From the IMG/VR virus record IMGVR_UViG_3300031857_000542, positions 1 through 38,171 of that record: a DNA stretch of 38,171 bases; one strand, 5' to 3'. The position numbers were made by a program, and so were the translations under genes. Positions 16,480 to 25,100 of this stretch are shown here, piece after piece. Position 1 is the first letter of the stretch, and every line of letters starts with the position of its first letter. This stretch comes from a virus. Below the pieces are notes generated by a model. That model was not told where the DNA came from, made no database searches, and saw nothing but the letters and a program-made list of their open reading frames with translations.

Positions 16480-16518
16480 TTAAAAAAATAAAAGGGGAAA
16501 CATTACTGCTTCCCCTTT
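16480..16518 (-). terminator. Intrinsic terminator after the tail tube gene
   Basis: On the coding strand AAAGGGGAA (16518-16510), a 10-base loop, then the perfect complement TTCCCCTTT (16499-16491), followed by a T-rich run to about 16480. The 9-bp stem plus U-tract is a standard rho-independent terminator. It lies 23 bases after the tube stop codon and should limit read-through from sheath/tube into the assembly and tape measure genes. Confidence 0.85.
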
Positions 16519-16540
16519 GTATATGTCTATGTAATATAGA

Positions 16541-17029
16541 TTAGTATTCTAAAATCGCGTAATCGTATGCCAAAGTCAATTCGATTGATAATGGGTCATT
16601 TGATGCCCAATCCAATTCACCAAAGTTTGCTGAAGTGATAAACGCACCTTTCAATGTCCACTGCTCAATCTTATCACCAACTGGTCCTAACAAATAGAAA
16701 GTGATATCTTTCTTATAGAACGCTGCGTATCCATCTCTACCGGTCAATGATTCGTGTGATGTTCTAATCCACTCCATTACTTGCTGTGCACCTGATGGTA
16801 CAATTGGGTCATAAAGAGTAATGTTCACATCATCCCAAGTCGATTTACCCTTAATCTTTCTTTTTACATTGATATGGTCTAATTCTACTACTTCTGAACT
16901 GAAAGTTGGTCTACTTGCAGTTTTGATGATATATGATTCGATACCATTGATTTCCATAATGAATCTGTTACCAAGCTTTGGTTCAAAATTCTTATAGAAC
17001 ATTTTGTCAAACTCTAAAATTTCTGGCAT
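16541..17029 (-). CDS. Tail tube protein (T4 gp19-like), 162 aa
   Basis: 162 residues, almost the same length as T4 gp19 (163). Typical order of elements: FYKNFEPKLGNRFIMEINGIESYIIKTASRP (11-41), VELDHINVKRKIKGK, the WDDVNITLYDPIVPSGAQ strand-turn, then EWIRTSHESLTGRDGY, a WTLKGAFITSANFGELDW strand pair and the closing LSIELTLAYDYAILEY. These are hallmarks of the stacked-hexamer tube protein of contractile tails. It follows the sheath gene with a 49-base gap holding an exact promoter motif, and ends before a strong terminator, consistent with high expression. No oddities. Confidence 0.93.
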   Translation of the reverse strand: MPEILEFDKMFYKNFEPKLGNRFIMEINGIESYIIKTASRPTFSSEVVELDHINVKRKIKGKSTWDDVNITLYDPIVPSGAQQVMEWIRTSHESLTGRDGYAAFYKKDITFYLLGPVGDKIEQWTLKGAFITSANFGELDWASNDPLSIELTLAYDYAILEY

Positions 17030-17057
17030 TTTATTTTTATTTTATTTGTTATTCTAT

Positions 17058-17066
17058 TATAAATAT
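17058..17066 (-). promoter_or_regulatory. Candidate late promoter motif ATATTTATA
   Basis: Exact copy, 29-37 bases upstream of the tail tube start, in the sheath-tube gap. Confidence 0.5.
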
Positions 17067-17078
17067 TTACTTTTTAAA

Positions 17079-19379
17079 TTATCCCGCGAAACTTGCACCA
17101 GTTGGTAAGATATTGAAATCAATTTGAATGAATTCAGCTGTCTTTGTTGGTTGTAAGTAGATAGCTCCTTTAAGGATATTTCTATCAATTACATCTGGTG
17201 TATTATTTGTTTCATCCATTACTACTCTGAAAGCGTAAAGACCTTGTCTTTGTTGGATTGATTCTAAATAAGGATTAACAATATTTAAGAATCTATTTCT
17301 TGTTTCAGAAGAGTTTTGTTCGAACACTAAATATTTTGAAGTTGAAGCGATATACTTTCTAACAGTCAATAATAATCTTCTTACGTTGATTCTATCCAAT
17401 GCTGATGGTTTATCTTGTAAAGTTTTCTGACCCCATACTACGATACCTTGTCCAGGGAACTGGCAGATTGGGTTTACTTTACCTTCGTATAATGTATCTC
17501 TTTCAGATTGAGTTACTTTATCTAATACTGAAACTGCTCCTACTAATCCACCTCTATTTAAACCTGCTGGTGCGAACCATTCTGCTGCTACTCTATCGTT
17601 TGCTGCGAATACGCCAGGTAATAATACTGATGGTGGAACTGTGATTAATTTATTTGTATTAACATCAATTGTTTTAATCCAAGGATAGTAAACTGCTGCG
17701 TAGTTTGAATCTACTGATTCAGCCTGTGTTACAGTTGCTGGTATTTTTGCATCAGCGTTTGCCGCATCTGCAATAAAGAATGCATCTGCTCTTTGCTCAA
17801 CCATATCAAGAATTGATGTCCAAACTGAACTATGGTCTGCTCTATTAACATGTGGTGCAACTACCATATTGATATCGTACTCATCTGTGTTAGATAGTGC
17901 TGCAATATGCGTTGCATATGCTGCTTTACCTGCTGTAGTTGATGGTTCTATATCTGCTGCGTTTGTATTTGGTGCATATCCATCAAAACCTTCTTGGAAT
18001 GCAACAATAAATTGTCTTTTTGCTAATTCAGCTGAACCTGTTCCTTCTGAACCACCTAATACTCTACCACAAACAGTATCTAATGAGAATACAGAATTAG
18101 AACCATTACCTGCTCCGTGTGGTATTGGTTTCATATAAATTTTATTGTCAGCATTATTATCTAAATCAATACCACTCATTTTTGCAGCATCTACTACTGA
18201 ACCAGTTGAGAATGTTACTCTTGGTATAAAACTTTCATAATCAGCACTTTTAATAATACTCTTATATGCAGCGTGTGCAAATGGTACTGCCTGTACAGGT
18301 GCTAATGCGTTTACATTTTGTATTCTAATATATTTTGAGTTATTTACCCAATCACCATTTTCTGTTACTTTACCTGTTAAAGAATTTATGCTTCTTTTTC
18401 TATCACCAATTACTCTACTAATATAGTTTGGAGAGTTAGGGTCAAGGTTTACGTTTGAGAAAGTTTCTAATACATTTTTCTTTTTGTCAGTATCATTGAA
18501 AGCTCTTACAACAACATTAAACGTACCATAATCAGTACCTGCTGTTGAGCCTGCTGCTTTTACATTCGTAATTGCAACTTTTACTTTTGTATTAGCTGCG
18601 TTACCTGCTGTAATAGTTTCAATCTGGAAAAGATTATATCTTTCACCTGAAATTAGTTGAGATTGAATATATGGAGTCAATGCTTCACATGCACTACCAT
18701 CACCTGCAGAACCACTAAATTTTTGATTATCTAATACAACTCTACTAACTACAACATTTGATGTAAACGAAGCTGTATAAGCTCCTGTATTTAAACCATC
18801 AGAATTTGATAATGTATAAGAACCTGTGTTAAATAAAAATCCATTTTCTTTAAAGAAAGCGTATGAATATGCAGATTTAACTCCGTATGGAGATGTACCA
18901 AATACTGCTTCAATATCATTAGGTTCTGTTAATTTTAAAGATGCACTTATATTAAATCCAGTTCCTGCTAATTTAAAATCACCACCACCATCTGAATCAC
19001 TAACGCTTATGCCCGCAAATCCAGCTGCACTACCTGATGTGTTGAATAAGATACCCAAAGCACCTGATTGTGAACCCGATGCTGCTATTAATAATAGCGG
19101 TGCATTTTCTGTATATCCTGCAGCTCCTGCTACTCTACAAATTGTTGCCGTTCCTGCTTCTCTTAAATAGTTTTGTACTGCTAATGGGGTATAGTAAGTA
19201 CCATCAACACTACCAAATAATTGTTCGAATTCTGCTTGTGAATTAACAATTGTAGGTACTAATGGTCCTTCTTTAAAAGGTCCAATAAACGCTGCACCAA
19301 TATCAGCAATTCCTTGTTGTAAGAATGAAAGGTCGTTTTCTTTTGTAAATACGCCTGGTGATACTAATTTCTCTGCCAT
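17079..19379 (-). CDS. Tail sheath protein (T4 gp18-like), 766 aa
   Basis: The N-terminus SPGVFTKENDLS and GAAFIGPFKEGPLVPTIVNS then FEQLFG is the standard sheath opening. The C-terminal domain includes RINVRRLLLTVRKYIASTSK, VFEQNSSETRN and FIQIDFNILPTG, the conserved core that forms the handshake mesh around the tube. A long variable Gly/Ser/Ala-rich middle (about 90-350) corresponds to surface-exposed insert domains, and makes the protein longer than T4 gp18 (659 aa). Neighbouring tube and tape measure genes confirm a contractile tail. The motif ATATTTATA lies 38-46 bases upstream. Confidence 0.95.
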   Translation of the reverse strand: MAEKLVSPGVFTKENDLSFLQQGIADIGAAFIGPFKEGPLVPTIVNSQAEFEQLFGSVDGTYYTPLAVQNYLREAGTATICRVAGAAGYTENAPLLLIAASGSQSGALGILFNTSGSAAGFAGISVSDSDGGGDFKLAGTGFNISASLKLTEPNDIEAVFGTSPYGVKSAYSYAFFKENGFLFNTGSYTLSNSDGLNTGAYTASFTSNVVVSRVVLDNQKFSGSAGDGSACEALTPYIQSQLISGERYNLFQIETITAGNAANTKVKVAITNVKAAGSTAGTDYGTFNVVVRAFNDTDKKKNVLETFSNVNLDPNSPNYISRVIGDRKRSINSLTGKVTENGDWVNNSKYIRIQNVNALAPVQAVPFAHAAYKSIIKSADYESFIPRVTFSTGSVVDAAKMSGIDLDNNADNKIYMKPIPHGAGNGSNSVFSLDTVCGRVLGGSEGTGSAELAKRQFIVAFQEGFDGYAPNTNAADIEPSTTAGKAAYATHIAALSNTDEYDINMVVAPHVNRADHSSVWTSILDMVEQRADAFFIADAANADAKIPATVTQAESVDSNYAAVYYPWIKTIDVNTNKLITVPPSVLLPGVFAANDRVAAEWFAPAGLNRGGLVGAVSVLDKVTQSERDTLYEGKVNPICQFPGQGIVVWGQKTLQDKPSALDRINVRRLLLTVRKYIASTSKYLVFEQNSSETRNRFLNIVNPYLESIQQRQGLYAFRVVMDETNNTPDVIDRNILKGAIYLQPTKTAEFIQIDFNILPTGASFAG

Positions 19380-19416
19380 TTTATATAGTTAATTTTTAAA
19401 AATTTGTAATTCTCAA

Positions 19417-19425
19417 TATAAATAT
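19417..19425 (-). promoter_or_regulatory. Candidate late promoter motif ATATTTATA
   Basis: Exact copy, 38-46 bases upstream of the sheath start, in the 70-base gap that separates the adhesion module from the tail module. Confidence 0.5.
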
Positions 19426-19449
19426 AAAGTTTTATTTCAAAACAATAAT

Positions 19450-21177
19450 TTATGGTCGATATGTTGGTTGGAAATAATCATAAACTTGTCCTATTTCAGA
19501 AGAACTCAATTGTCTATTGTAAAACAATACAGGTCCCATTTGCCCATTAAAATAATAATTGTTTTCTGCAAAGTTACCACCAACTTGAATTAATGCGGAT
19601 GTTGTATATGTTTGTGTACCATTTGATACCGTACCTCTAGATGTTTTATCTGTAAATGCTTCGTTTGTTCCGTTAGCTTTTGCGGAATATGTAATCATAT
19701 ACCAAGTATTTGTATTTAAAGTAAATGAATTACTATTAAATTGTATATTTGTTCCATCGTGTATAAAATATGTACCACTACCATTTGAATTCAAATACAA
19801 AGATATTAATCTATTAGCTGTTCCTGATGTAGTTTGTTTATTAAATATTTGGTAATATCCATTTGATGGATGTGATGTAAATCTAACCCAAGCTATAACC
19901 GTATATTCTGATGTATTAAATTGTGTATATCCACCATTGATATTTGTTGTACCATCTTTATACCAAAATTTATTTGTAGATAATGACCAATATTTATCAA
20001 TTCTAGTTGCACCACTATTGTATGTTGGATTACCACCACTAATACCCGCCGCATTCGATACTCCTGCAGGTCTAACACCAGTTCCCCATCCTGTCAAATC
20101 TAACCAATCGGCTGTATCTGAACCCTGATAAGATGATGTTTTTGATGGGTCTAAATACATTCTTAATCCCGATGCTGGTATTGGTGGTTGTGTTGTTGTA
20201 CCTTTGTTATGTGAAATCAATCCATTAGAAATATATACGTCTGCATTTTCTACATTCACAGTTACAATTTCAACATCTTCTCTGATTAATTCAATATTTA
20301 CAACTTCTACTTCCGATTGGTCTTGCATTATTAGTTTATCTCCTGGAAGTATATCACCTACATTTTTAAATTTATATTTGCCAATTTCATTATCCCAAAC
20401 ATATAATGGGTGAGTTTCAGTTGCTTTGATTAATCCATTATTTACTGAAATATATCCTGGAGCAAAATTAAAAGTTAAATCCGAAACCGTTACATTCTGT
20501 TCGTTGCCTGATATTGTATCTGATAGGAAAAATCTCCATTCAACTTGTTCACTTTCAGGGTCTTGAGTTTCATCAGGTAACCCAGTTGGGACCCATGCTT
20601 TTATTTGGTCACCAACATTTAAATCTTCCACATTTACCATATTACCGTTTGCTAATTGAATTTGCGTTCCAAATAATAAACAGAAATCATTTTCATTTAT
20701 TGTATTATAAACATCAACTGCGTATAAAGTTTTTGTCGTTTTTACACCATAATTTGTTGCATTGATATTATAACCATCAGCATATCCCATTGTTAATACT
20801 GCAGATGCTTCTGAATAATTTGATTGTGCAATCGATGCAGGAGTAATTGGTATAATTGTAGGGCCGGTTCCAAATGTATTAGAACCTGTAGTAAAATTAG
20901 AATTATTAAACGAACAAGTAAAGTTTGCTAATTGTTGTTGTACTTTTGAATAGAAAAGTGAGCCGGTTGTTGAAAATGTAAAATTTGCATTTTCTGTTGT
21001 ACTCTCTACAATATATGTGAATGTAGGTGGATTTACTGTTACAGAATCCATTGCAAATCCATCTCTCATCGATGCTTGCACTCCGCCGGCTAATCCTCCT
21101 AAAGAAACTGCTCCAACTCTTGCTGAACCGCTTACTGCTCTATATAAGTTACCTAATGATAAGTTAGTTCTTGCCAT
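19450..21177 (-). CDS. Virion protein with embedded Hint (intein-like) domain and C-terminal LamG domain, 575 aa
   Basis: Three parts. Residues 1-165: Ser/Thr/Asn-rich N-terminal region beginning SLGNLYRAVSGSARVGAVSLG, a pattern I associate with phage virion proteins. Residues 166-324: a Hint domain. C166 starts the block-A-like CLLFGTQIQLANG, T253-E-T-H256 forms the TxxH block-B motif (ATETHPLYVW), LPGDKLI is at 277-283, and the end is VYISNGLISHN with H323-N324. Residues ~337-570: a LamG/concanavalin-like fold (LRMYLDPSKTSSYQG, YTVIAWVRF, GPVLFYNRQLSSSEI). At ~159 aa the Hint part is too small for a homing endonuclease. Residue +1 is Lys325, not Cys/Ser/Thr, so cleavage is more likely than splicing. 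It lies 11 bases after the glycosyltransferase. Confidence 0.85.
   Translation of the reverse strand: MARTNLSLGNLYRAVSGSARVGAVSLGGLAGGVQASMRDGFAMDSVTVNPPTFTYIVESTTENANFTFSTTGSLFYSKVQQQLANFTCSFNNSNFTTGSNTFGTGPTIIPITPASIAQSNYSEASAVLTMGYADGYNINATNYGVKTTKTLYAVDVYNTINENDFCLLFGTQIQLANGNMVNVEDLNVGDQIKAWVPTGLPDETQDPESEQVEWRFFLSDTISGNEQNVTVSDLTFNFAPGYISVNNGLIKATETHPLYVWDNEIGKYKFKNVGDILPGDKLIMQDQSEVEVVNIELIREDVEIVTVNVENADVYISNGLISHNKGTTTQPPIPASGLRMYLDPSKTSSYQGSDTADWLDLTGWGTGVRPAGVSNAAGISGGNPTYNSGATRIDKYWSLSTNKFWYKDGTTNINGGYTQFNTSEYTVIAWVRFTSHPSNGYYQIFNKQTTSGTANRLISLYLNSNGSGTYFIHDGTNIQFNSNSFTLNTNTWYMITYSAKANGTNEAFTDKTSRGTVSNGTQTYTTSALIQVGGNFAENNYYFNGQMGPVLFYNRQLSSSEIGQVYDYFQPTYRP
20206..20682 (-). other. 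Hint (bacterial intein-like) autoprocessing domain
   Basis: Segment coding for C166 to N324 of the 575-aa protein. Visible catalytic set: N-terminal Cys (codon 20680-20682), TxxH histidine 256, penultimate His323 and terminal Asn324. The +1 residue is Lys. This combination is typical of bacterial intein-like domains that cleave at one or both ends rather than splice. Confidence 0.8.
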
Positions 21178-21188
21178 GTATTAATTGA

Positions 21189-22187
21189 TTATAATCCATT
21201 ATAAATATCTAAAAGTTTTTGTTTCCACACCTCTTTATTTGAAAAGTGTTCTATCATCCAATTTTTAAGTTTTTCAAACTCGCTTTTACGGGTTTCGTAA
21301 TCATCTTTACAAATCGTTTCGTAGGTTTGTTTAAATGTTTCCTTGTCAGACGCTTTGTACTTATAATCAAGTGGAACGTGCCATTTTTCATGTAATATTG
21401 GTAATTTACCCCAATCAACTGCTTCAAATATTCCATATCCGAAGGGTTCATATTCAAAACAAGAGTGAGATATCCCCCAATCAAGTCCGTAGAACTTTTC
21501 TTTATGTTTGTAATTAAACGGATATATTTTTGATTTTTCAAATCGGTATCCATATTTTTCTCTATAATATCTTTTAAATGTTTGTGAGTTTGTAAATATA
21601 AATGAATCCAATCCATCAATATATTCTACATTTTTTCTACCTTCTGCTCTTGCTGCAAATCCTATTTTTGTATTATCTTTTATTTCCTTTTTATGTGAAA
21701 ATTCGTAATAATTGGAAATATGATAAAGATTTTCGGTTTGATATGGAAAGTTATACAATCCAACCCAAATTTTACTTTTAATTTTATTAATTAATTCCGT
21801 TTCCCACTCCCAATTTCCATACCAATGTAAATATTGGTCTTTATTCATTTGACCTACCATTGATACTTTTGTCAAATTATGAAATACAATTGAATCTATT
21901 TTTTCTAAATTGTTGTGTATTGCTGTTGTTGGTGTGTAGTGACCATGAAGAATGTGTATCTTTCTTGCACCCTTTAATATTCTATCTATTTCCAATTCAT
22001 TGGTTTCCCAAATATGGTCAATATCAATTGGAAATTGTTCGTAATTATCTGGTTTTTTTCTATGGAAAACTAGAAGTGGCTTTACTTCTAAATAAGGTGC
22101 CACTTCCTCTATCCAATTAGTTACCCATATATCAGCACCGCTGTTGAACCAAGGGCCTCCAGCGGTGGTATAATAAACATCATACAT
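21189..22187 (-). CDS. GT-B fold glycosyltransferase (GT4-like), 332 aa
   Basis: The C-terminal Rossmann half contains the nucleotide-sugar site: GFAARAEGRKNVEYIDG (176-192) with R180, R184 and K185 as likely phosphate ligands. The classic EPFGYGIFEAVDWGKLPIL (247-265) has E247-x7-E255. The N-terminus has the acceptor-side GGPWFNSGADIW loop (10-22). No signal peptide or membrane anchor, so it acts in the host cytoplasm. It is encoded between a giant fibre gene (3-base gap) and the Hint-LamG gene (11-base gap). It most likely decorates fibre or other virion proteins with sugar; DNA glucosylation or modification of host glycans are less supported alternatives. Confidence 0.8.
   Translation of the reverse strand: MYDVYYTTAGGPWFNSGADIWVTNWIEEVAPYLEVKPLLVFHRKKPDNYEQFPIDIDHIWETNELEIDRILKGARKIHILHGHYTPTTAIHNNLEKIDSIVFHNLTKVSMVGQMNKDQYLHWYGNWEWETELINKIKSKIWVGLYNFPYQTENLYHISNYYEFSHKKEIKDNTKIGFAARAEGRKNVEYIDGLDSFIFTNSQTFKRYYREKYGYRFEKSKIYPFNYKHKEKFYGLDWGISHSCFEYEPFGYGIFEAVDWGKLPILHEKWHVPLDYKYKASDKETFKQTYETICKDDYETRKSEFEKLKNWMIEHFSNKEVWKQKLLDIYNGL
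21200..21208 (-). promoter_or_regulatory. Candidate late promoter motif ATATTTATA
   Basis: Exact copy, 23-31 bases upstream of the Hint-LamG gene, embedded in the last codons of the glycosyltransferase gene. Retention inside a coding end argues that it is functional. Confidence 0.5.
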
Positions 22188-22190
22188 TAA

Positions 22191-25100
22191 TTATAACCCT
22201 TTATTTCTACAATTATCTAAATCTATTCTTAATTGTTCAATTTGTAATTGTTGTTCTTTTATACCTTCAATTAATAATGCTACTAATTTATCGTATTTAA
22301 CTGCTTTATATCCACTTTCTCTTGTCTGAACTAATTGTGGTAATACTGCTTCAATTTCTTGTGCGATTACACCCACATCATTTCCTTCGTATCCGTGCTC
22401 AATTTTGTTTTCTTCTTTCCAATCGTAAGTGTTACCACTAATCTTTCTGATTTTGTCGATTGCGTTTTCGATTGGTTTAATATTCTCTTTGAAACGAATA
22501 TCCGAAGATGAGAATGCTACGATATCATTTGTTGCATCAATTCTACCAGCGGTAGCGGATGCTGCCATACCTATACCTAATGAGTTGAATTGAACGTTAG
22601 ATGATGTTGTTACTGCCTGTCCGATTGAAATTGTACAACTATCGCCGGTTGTTGCACTTACCGATACACCAGTACCTGCTGCAATACTTCTAACACCCGT
22701 ATTTGTAATTGTGACTGCACCTGTTGCACCACTTACTGAAATACCACTACCTGCTACATTTGAAGTTACACCGGCATTAGTTAAAGTTACAGACCCACCC
22801 AATGATACCGAACCACCACCACTCATACCAGTTCCAGCAGTTACTGTCACCGAAGAGTTTGCCAATTGTCCGTTTGTAATCGCTGCGGTTCCACTTAAAT
22901 TGGATGTTGTTAAACCACTAATTTGAGATGAACCTGATATAATTCCACTTGCACCTGTGATTGTTGCTAATGTAATTGTGCCTCCAAGTGAAGTAGATGT
23001 TCCTGCAATTGTAATTGCGTTGTTCGTTAAACCAATTGTTGGAGTTGCACCTTCACCTGTATTATTAGAAAGTGTAATGTTAGTTCCTGCTACTAATGAT
23101 GCCACATAGTTACCAGATGTTCTAGTTCCTAATGCAATATCACCAGTTGTTGATGCAACATTGATTTGCGAAGAACCCGAAACTACTCCCACTGCATTTA
23201 ATCTAGTCAAAATACCACTTGCGTAGTTTGTAGTTGCGGTTAAATCAATTTGTGATGAACCCGATACAACAGAATCACCACCTGTATTAAGATATCTACT
23301 ATCAAAATCGGTTGTTAATTGTGATGAACCGGATACTATTCCGCTATTTCCTGTGATTGTTGCTAATGTAATTGACCCACCTAATGATGTCGAAGTACCA
23401 GCTATTGTTATTGCTGAATTACTTAATTTATCATTTGCAATTGAACCCGCTAACATTGCGTTGGTTACTCCACCTGTTGCTACTGAAATAGTTCTAGTTG
23501 TAGAAATATCTCCACCACCTGTTAAACCACTTCCCGCTGTAATTGAAACCGCCGTATGGTCAACGTGTCTATTTGCTGAATATCCGGTTGTTGAATCGTG
23601 TGATACTTGTGATGAACCACTTATAACGGTATTTGAATTTAGTTGAGTTTTAACATCAGTTGCAAAGTTTGTAGTTGAACCTGCAGTAATTTGCGATGAA
23701 CCGGAAACTAAATTTGGAATAGTAATATCGGCAGAACCATTAAATGAAGTTCCGTTGATTGTTCTTGCAGTTTGTAAAGTAGTTGCAGTTGATGCATTAC
23801 CTGTTAATGCTCCTGTAAATCCAGTAGAAGTTACTGAAGTTAATCCCGTTAATGTAGTTGATGATGCTCCTAATGATATTGCCGTTGTACCGATAGTTAC
23901 GGAACTATTAGTTAATTGTGCATTACCGATTCCTGTTACTTGTGATGAACCACTAAATGCTCCAATTGCATTTCCGATAACTGCCGCAGTAATTGAACCA
24001 CCTAATGAAACCGAAGTTCCTGCTATTGTTATTGAACTATTTGTAAGGGAAGCATTCGCAATATTTGAAAGTGTATTTGATGCACCACTTATAGTTTTAT
24101 TTGTAAGTGTCTGTGTACCTGTTGTAGTTGCTATTGGTAATTCGGAACCTAAAGCACCTGCTATCCAATAATCATTTGTTGTATCCCAAAGGAATGAACC
24201 TGATGTTGTAGTTGCTGCTGTTGCATCTCTAACTACTAAACCGGCATTAGTTGCACCAGTACCATTTAATTGAATAATATTATCTGCTATATTAACTACT
24301 GTCGAATCTATTTGAGTAGTTGTACCTTGTACAGTCAAATTACCTTTAACGGTAACATTTGCACCACTTAATCCAAATGCAGTATTAAATGAAGACGTGA
24401 ATGTTTCTAAATTATTAGTATCAATTATTAAACTTGCAGTTGCGGAGTTTAAATTTGATATTGAAGTATCAATTGAGCCCGTTTTTGTAGCTAATGTAGT
24501 AAATCTTGTATCATATGAACCCGTTAAGGTTGCTAATGTAGTAAATCTTGTATTTGCCGAAGCGCTAAATAATTCTAAATTTGTAGTTTCAATTATTAAA
24601 CTTGCAGTTGCGGAGTTTAAATTAGAAACTGAAGTGTTTAATGAACTGGTTGCTGATTGCACTCCTGTAAATTGTCCACTTATTACTGAATAATTTGTAG
24701 TTGCTGTTACATCTACCTGTGATGAACCCGAAACAACTCCAGTACCTTGTAATATTGTAGCCGCAGTAATAGTTCCACCCAAAGCGGTTGATGTTCCTGC
24801 AATAGTAATTGAACTATTTGTAAGAGATGAATTTGCAATACTACTCAATGTATTATTTGCACCACTTATAGTTTTATTTGATAAACTTACGGTTGCTGTT
24901 GGAAAAGAACTTGTATAAGAGTTCAAATTACTAACCGAAGTATTTAAACTTGCGGTTGTCAATTCTAAATTAGAAGTTTCAGTTTCTAAATTACTTAATC
25001 TAGTTAACGCAGATGCAGTATGTGAGTTTAAATTCGAAACTGAAGTATTTAATGAACCTGTTGTAGTTCCTACAGCTGTCATTCTTGTTTCTAAAGATGA

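Noticed and set aside
19893-20078. 61-aa minus-strand frame inside the LamG part of the Hint protein
   Set aside because: Out-of-frame shadow inside a clearly coding domain.
20206-20682. A complete splicing intein with homing endonuclease
   Set aside because: The domain is only ~159 residues, has no LAGLIDADG or HNH motif, and the +1 residue is Lys rather than Cys/Ser/Thr.
21254-21619. 121-aa minus-strand frame inside the glycosyltransferase
   Set aside because: Overlaps the motif-bearing region of the transferase in another frame; Lys/Ile-rich shadow.
22711-24693. Several plus-strand frames of 70-140 aa opposite the 1751-aa fibre
   Set aside because: They follow the repeat structure of the fibre in antisense and show low-complexity Val/Pro/Glu/Asn composition.
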